This document shows positions 30,891 through 32,886 of a stretch of DNA of 32,886 bases, in pieces (the first letter of the stretch is position 1; each line of letters opens with the position of its first letter). A program made the position numbers and the translations under genes. Location of the stretch: assembly GCA_030262715.1 (NCBI GenBank), contig JAJSZR010000011.1:1-32886 (forward strand), given 5' to 3'. This DNA is from Deltaproteobacteria bacterium. Its GTDB lineage: Bacteria; Desulfobacterota; Dissulfuribacteria; Dissulfuribacterales; UBA3076. Below the pieces are notes generated by a model. The model was not told where the DNA came from, made no database searches, and saw nothing but the letters and a program-made list of their open reading frames with translations.

Positions 30891-30947
30891 CCTTCAGGAG
30901 CGCGAAGGCATAGAGCTTGAGGTCGTTGCCCGGCAAAAAGCGGCGTG
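30891..30947 (+). pseudogene. 3' fragment of a HigA-like antitoxin gene
   Basis: The frame LQEREGIELEVVARQKAA-stop matches the end of the antitoxin at 27550-27606 with an offset of 3341 bp. The similarity continues downstream to about 31003 through the trailer, so it is a duplicated DNA segment and not an independent gene. Confidence 0.85.
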
Positions 30948-31045
30948 AAGCTCTGGATCCCGAGCCCCCCGTCGTAGGCGTAATAGTGCCAGTGATCTGG
31001 GGGACGCCTATTTCTTGGATTGTGCCATTAGGCATAATTCCCCCT

Positions 31046-31185
31046 TACTGAAATGGTCAAGAATACGACAGTCGGAGAGGCAGTTCAATGATGCGCTTAG
31101 CGTGGCCAAAGTTCAGACTGAGACTCTTGATCGTGCCTATTTGTTGAAGTGGGCTAAAGAATTGGGCATTGACACATTGCTGTAA
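31046..31185 (+). pseudogene. C-terminal remnant of a small uncharacterised (nucleotidyltransferase-like) protein
   Basis: A frame without a start reads SERQFNDALSVAKVQTETLD and then RAYLLKWAKELGIDTLL-stop. The ending (SERQW-type, LKVQ-type, LDRAYL-x-x-WA-x-ELG-x-x-x-LL) is widespread at the end of small uncharacterised proteins, often nucleotidyltransferase-like partners in toxin-antitoxin neighbourhoods. The N-terminal bulk is missing, and the frame upstream is unrelated. The following 31186-31325 holds nothing recognisable. Confidence 0.5.
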
Positions 31186-31325
31186 AAGTTGTTTGCGGAA
31201 TTGGATTGAAAAAGCTTCGGCGAATCGATCTTGAATGTTTTAAGAGACATTTGTGAATTTATTGAATAAATATGGTAGTTGTCATAAAAGGTATTATGAA
31301 ATGGGTGACTCGGAGGAATTGAATG

Positions 31326-31546
31326 CCCTTGACTTTTTTTATCTCGGCCTTCATAAATAGTAATATTCCAGAGAAAATCGGGGAAATCTTCGGTTCTTGT
31401 GCGCATAGCCTGCTGAATAATCAATTCCCTTTTTTTGAAGGTAGGCACGAATATGCAGAAATTGAAATATACAGGGTTCTAGATATCTCCATATTCGAGA
31501 TTCTGTTATACTGGAATATCCAGTATTCTAGCTACTCTATTGTTAT
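31326..31546. repeat. dispersed repeat module, copy C (upstream of the 77-codon gene)
   Basis: The right two thirds of module A. It ends with CTATTGTTAT (GTTAT at 31542-31546), the same place where copy A ends, and beyond it copies A and C differ completely. The palindrome TACTGGA-ata-TCCAGTA at 31509-31525 is perfect here. It probably provides the promoter region for the gene at 31588. Confidence 0.85.
31509..31525. promoter_or_regulatory. perfect 7-3-7 palindrome in module C
   Basis: TACTGGAATATCCAGTA is found 63 bp before the start of the 77-codon gene, and with one change at 25750-25766 before the DUF2281 antitoxin. Its conservation in front of two unrelated genes suggests a binding site or a structure belonging to the module itself. 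Confidence 0.5.
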
Positions 31547-31587
31547 GGCTACCTGATTGAATTTGTGCAAATTTAAAGGAGTATTGT

Positions 31588-31821
31588 ATGGGAAAAATTC
31601 GTATGAATGCAGAAGTCCGAACTGATTATGAATGTGAAGTAACAGGACTTCCTGCTGAACGTTGGGGAGAGGTTGTTTTTAAAATCGAAGACGAAGAAAT
31701 CGTATTTGAAGTTAGTGTTGAGAAAGACGTAATTGTAGCAATTATGGTAGGTGAAAATACAGCATGGAAAGGCACTTTAGCTGGCCTTAAACAATTGATA
31801 AAAGATGCTCATAAAGCATAA
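31588..31821 (+). CDS. orphan small protein, probable gene-cassette product
   Basis: A 77-residue protein starting MGKIRMNAEVRTDYECEVTG, mostly beta-strand-like (EVVFKIEDEEIVFEVSVEK, VIVAIMVGENTAWKG) and closing with a helix LAGLKQLIKDAHKA. No family is recognised. AAAGGAG is well placed before the ATG. It lies between repeat module C, whose end resembles an integration boundary, and an attC-like site starting 18 bp after its stop. Such short, unknown, well-framed genes followed by attC are the usual contents of integron cassettes. Confidence 0.78.
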   Translation: MGKIRMNAEVRTDYECEVTGLPAERWGEVVFKIEDEEIVFEVSVEKDVIVAIMVGENTAWKGTLAGLKQLIKDAHKA

Positions 31822-31838
31822 CTAACCAAACTGACTCC

Positions 31839-31962
31839 ATATAACAACGCCATTCTCTCGGACGGGCAGAATCGTGGCGTTTGATCTTTTACCAATTGTT
31901 GTGTTTAATCATCATAAATCAAGGCCTGTTTATCCCGCCCGCTGGTGATGGCGGCGTTTTAT
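31839..31962. other. attC-like integron recombination site (VCR-type)
   Basis: A 124-bp imperfect palindrome. The left end reads ATATAACAACGCCAT, the right end ATGGCGGCGTTTTAT; these complement each other as in attC R''-L''/L'-R' boxes, with a few unpaired bases. Internal words GTGGCGTTT (31874-31882) and TTGTTGTGTTT (31897-31907) are the same as in the Vibrio cholerae repeat, and the total length agrees with VCR (about 123-126 bp). The outer 7-mers deviate from the RYYYAAC/GTTRRRY consensus at one and two positions. The position directly behind a small orphan gene is that of a cassette end. No integrase gene is in the window. Confidence 0.6.
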
Positions 31963-32429
31963 ACCGCTGAGTTCCCTTGCCAGATCAATTGAGGATGGTG
32001 AGGGGATCACGGGATTGAGGTCACAGGTAGCAGGACCCGCAAAGTTCATTCAGAAACAGTCCTCCAAATCACACCAGGCCGCAGTTGGGCATTTCTTGTC
32101 AGCGCTGGCTTAACCAGTATCACAAAGAGGGTGACAATTTCCGGCCTCAATTGTCAGGAATTGTCAGCCGAGTAAAAGAGATAATGCAACGAGTTAGCCA
32201 TGAAACCCGAAAAAGAAAAGCGAAAAAAGGCTACACACTTCAAGGCAGGTGTCGTTTAGTATGGGGCAAAGCAATTTCCTGTGCGGCCGGGCGAGGTCGC
32301 ACATTCTAGCGGGTTGGATGCCAGCCCCGGAAGGCTGGTCAGCCACCGGATAGCGAGTCGAGAAAAGGGGGTATCAAAGCTGGTTTCGATAGACTTGGTA
32401 GAGAGTCCGGCATCTTGAAACCCTGTGGT
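31963..32429. other. gene-free stretch with a GC-rich structured segment
   Basis: No reliable gene is seen. At 32279-32360 a GC-rich segment can fold: GTGCGGCC with GGTCGCAC, and CCAGCC-ccggaa-GGCTGG. A GTGCG start followed by such stems resembles the 5' end of some group II introns, and a relic of one lies at 26424, but no further intron part is present. Purine-rich sequence at 32195-32240 precedes it. The upstream part of the stretch shows nothing. Confidence 0.3.
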
Positions 32430-32886
32430 ATGCAGATCGATATCAACCGCCTTAAGAAAAGTCAGCTCTATTCCGAGGAATTGGGCATCAACCTGTGGGA
32501 AGACGACGACAGGGAAATCTTCAAGTGGTTTTTGGCAAGCCTGCTTTTCGGGGCTCGGATATCGGAGATCATTGCCAAAAAAACCTATAAGACCTTTGAG
32601 AGATATCACCTGCTGGAGCCCAAAACCATATTAGAGAGCGGCTGGGATTTCCTGGTAAGTCCGATCATGCGGGAGGGAGGATACGTCCGTTATGACGGGA
32701 AGACCTCTACCAAGGTCCTGAGAAACTGCCATGCGATCCTGGTGAAATATCATGGAAGCCTGAAAAATCTGCACAAAGAGGCACAAAATAGCAGAGACCT
32801 TGAAAGCAAGTTAACAGGCCTTTATGGCGTAGGTCCTGTAACTGCCAATATATTTCTCAGGGAATTAAGGACGGTCTGGGAAAAAT
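32430..32886 (+). CDS. helix-hairpin-helix DNA-repair-like protein (partial, 3' end outside)
   Basis: From an ATG at 32430 the frame stays open for 152 codons to the edge of the window. It reads MQIDINRLKKSQLYSEELGI and later FKWFLASLLFGARISEIIAK, SGWDFLVSPIMREGGYVRYD and LTGLYGVGPVTANIFLREL. The last is a helix-hairpin-helix (GVGPVTA) as in HhH-GPD DNA glycosylases and endonuclease III; the first two helices also match that superfold. A lesion-specific glycosylase or an uncharacterised HhH protein is likely. The catalytic Lys/Asp lies beyond the window end. No ribosome binding site is evident, and the open frame continues upstream, so the start is uncertain. Confidence 0.65.
   Translation, partial: MQIDINRLKKSQLYSEELGINLWEDDDREIFKWFLASLLFGARISEIIAKKTYKTFERYHLLEPKTILESGWDFLVSPIMREGGYVRYDGKTSTKVLRNCHAILVKYHGSLKNLHKEAQNSRDLESKLTGLYGVGPVTANIFLRELRTVWEK

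Noticed and set aside
1-32886. tRNA, rRNA genes and CRISPR arrays
   Set aside because: No cloverleaf-like sequence with T-loop and anticodon stem, no rRNA signature words and no regularly spaced short repeats were seen; the repeats present are few, long and irregularly spaced.

Overview
The window looks like a chromosomal segment of a Gram-negative, probably Desulfobacterota (deltaproteobacterial) or similar anaerobe. The reasons are the lipid A/LPS core machinery (MsbA, GT9 heptosyltransferase-type enzyme, LPS kinases, O-antigen ligase), an Slp-type outer-membrane lipoprotein, hopanoid genes (shc, hpnH, hpnG) beside ispH, and small FmdB, DUF116 and basic 46-aa genes often seen in that group. 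The taxonomic call is inference from gene content only.

Region 1 (1-12.1 kb) is a cell-envelope polysaccharide locus. A plus-strand run encodes a GT9 glycosyltransferase, a protein with two tandem LPS-kinase-like domains, an AT-rich O-antigen-ligase-type membrane protein and a capsule/Kdo-type glycosyltransferase; several of these genes overlap. Facing it on the minus strand are msbA, a damaged block (GT2 pieces, LAB_N protein, flippase-like membrane protein), another LPS kinase and a GT4 glycosyltransferase. The damaged block lies between two almost identical copies of the 3' end of msbA, so the locus has been duplicated and partly deleted.

Region 2 (12.4-18.2 kb) is an isoprenoid/hopanoid cluster: ispH, a DUF116 gene, hpnH, hpnG (opposite strand) and squalene-hopene cyclase. 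IspH supplies C5 precursors, Shc makes the hopene skeleton, HpnH adds the adenosyl group and HpnG removes adenine, giving extended hopanoids. Region 3 (18.2-23.7 kb) holds ordinary genes: glgC, an FmdB-type zinc ribbon, a DHH phosphoesterase, a FliL-like membrane protein, an Slp lipoprotein and a small membrane protein.

Region 4 (23.9-32.9 kb) is accessory DNA: a complete ISL3-type insertion sequence; three toxin-antitoxin loci (DUF2281/MazF, a HigB/HigA-like pair fused into one reading frame, AbrB/MazF); remnants of a REP-associated transposase, a group II intron and other genes; two families of dispersed repeats in three copies each; and, behind a 77-codon orphan gene, a 124-bp site strongly resembling a Vibrio-type integron attC. 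Cyclophilin, a cold-shock protein and a small basic protein sit among these. The most unusual features are a 220-355 bp repeat whose right ends stop at a GTTAT in front of unrelated small genes, the attC-like site 3' of one of them, and the one-base event that appears to have joined a toxin to its antitoxin. The window ends inside a helix-hairpin-helix DNA-repair-like gene.
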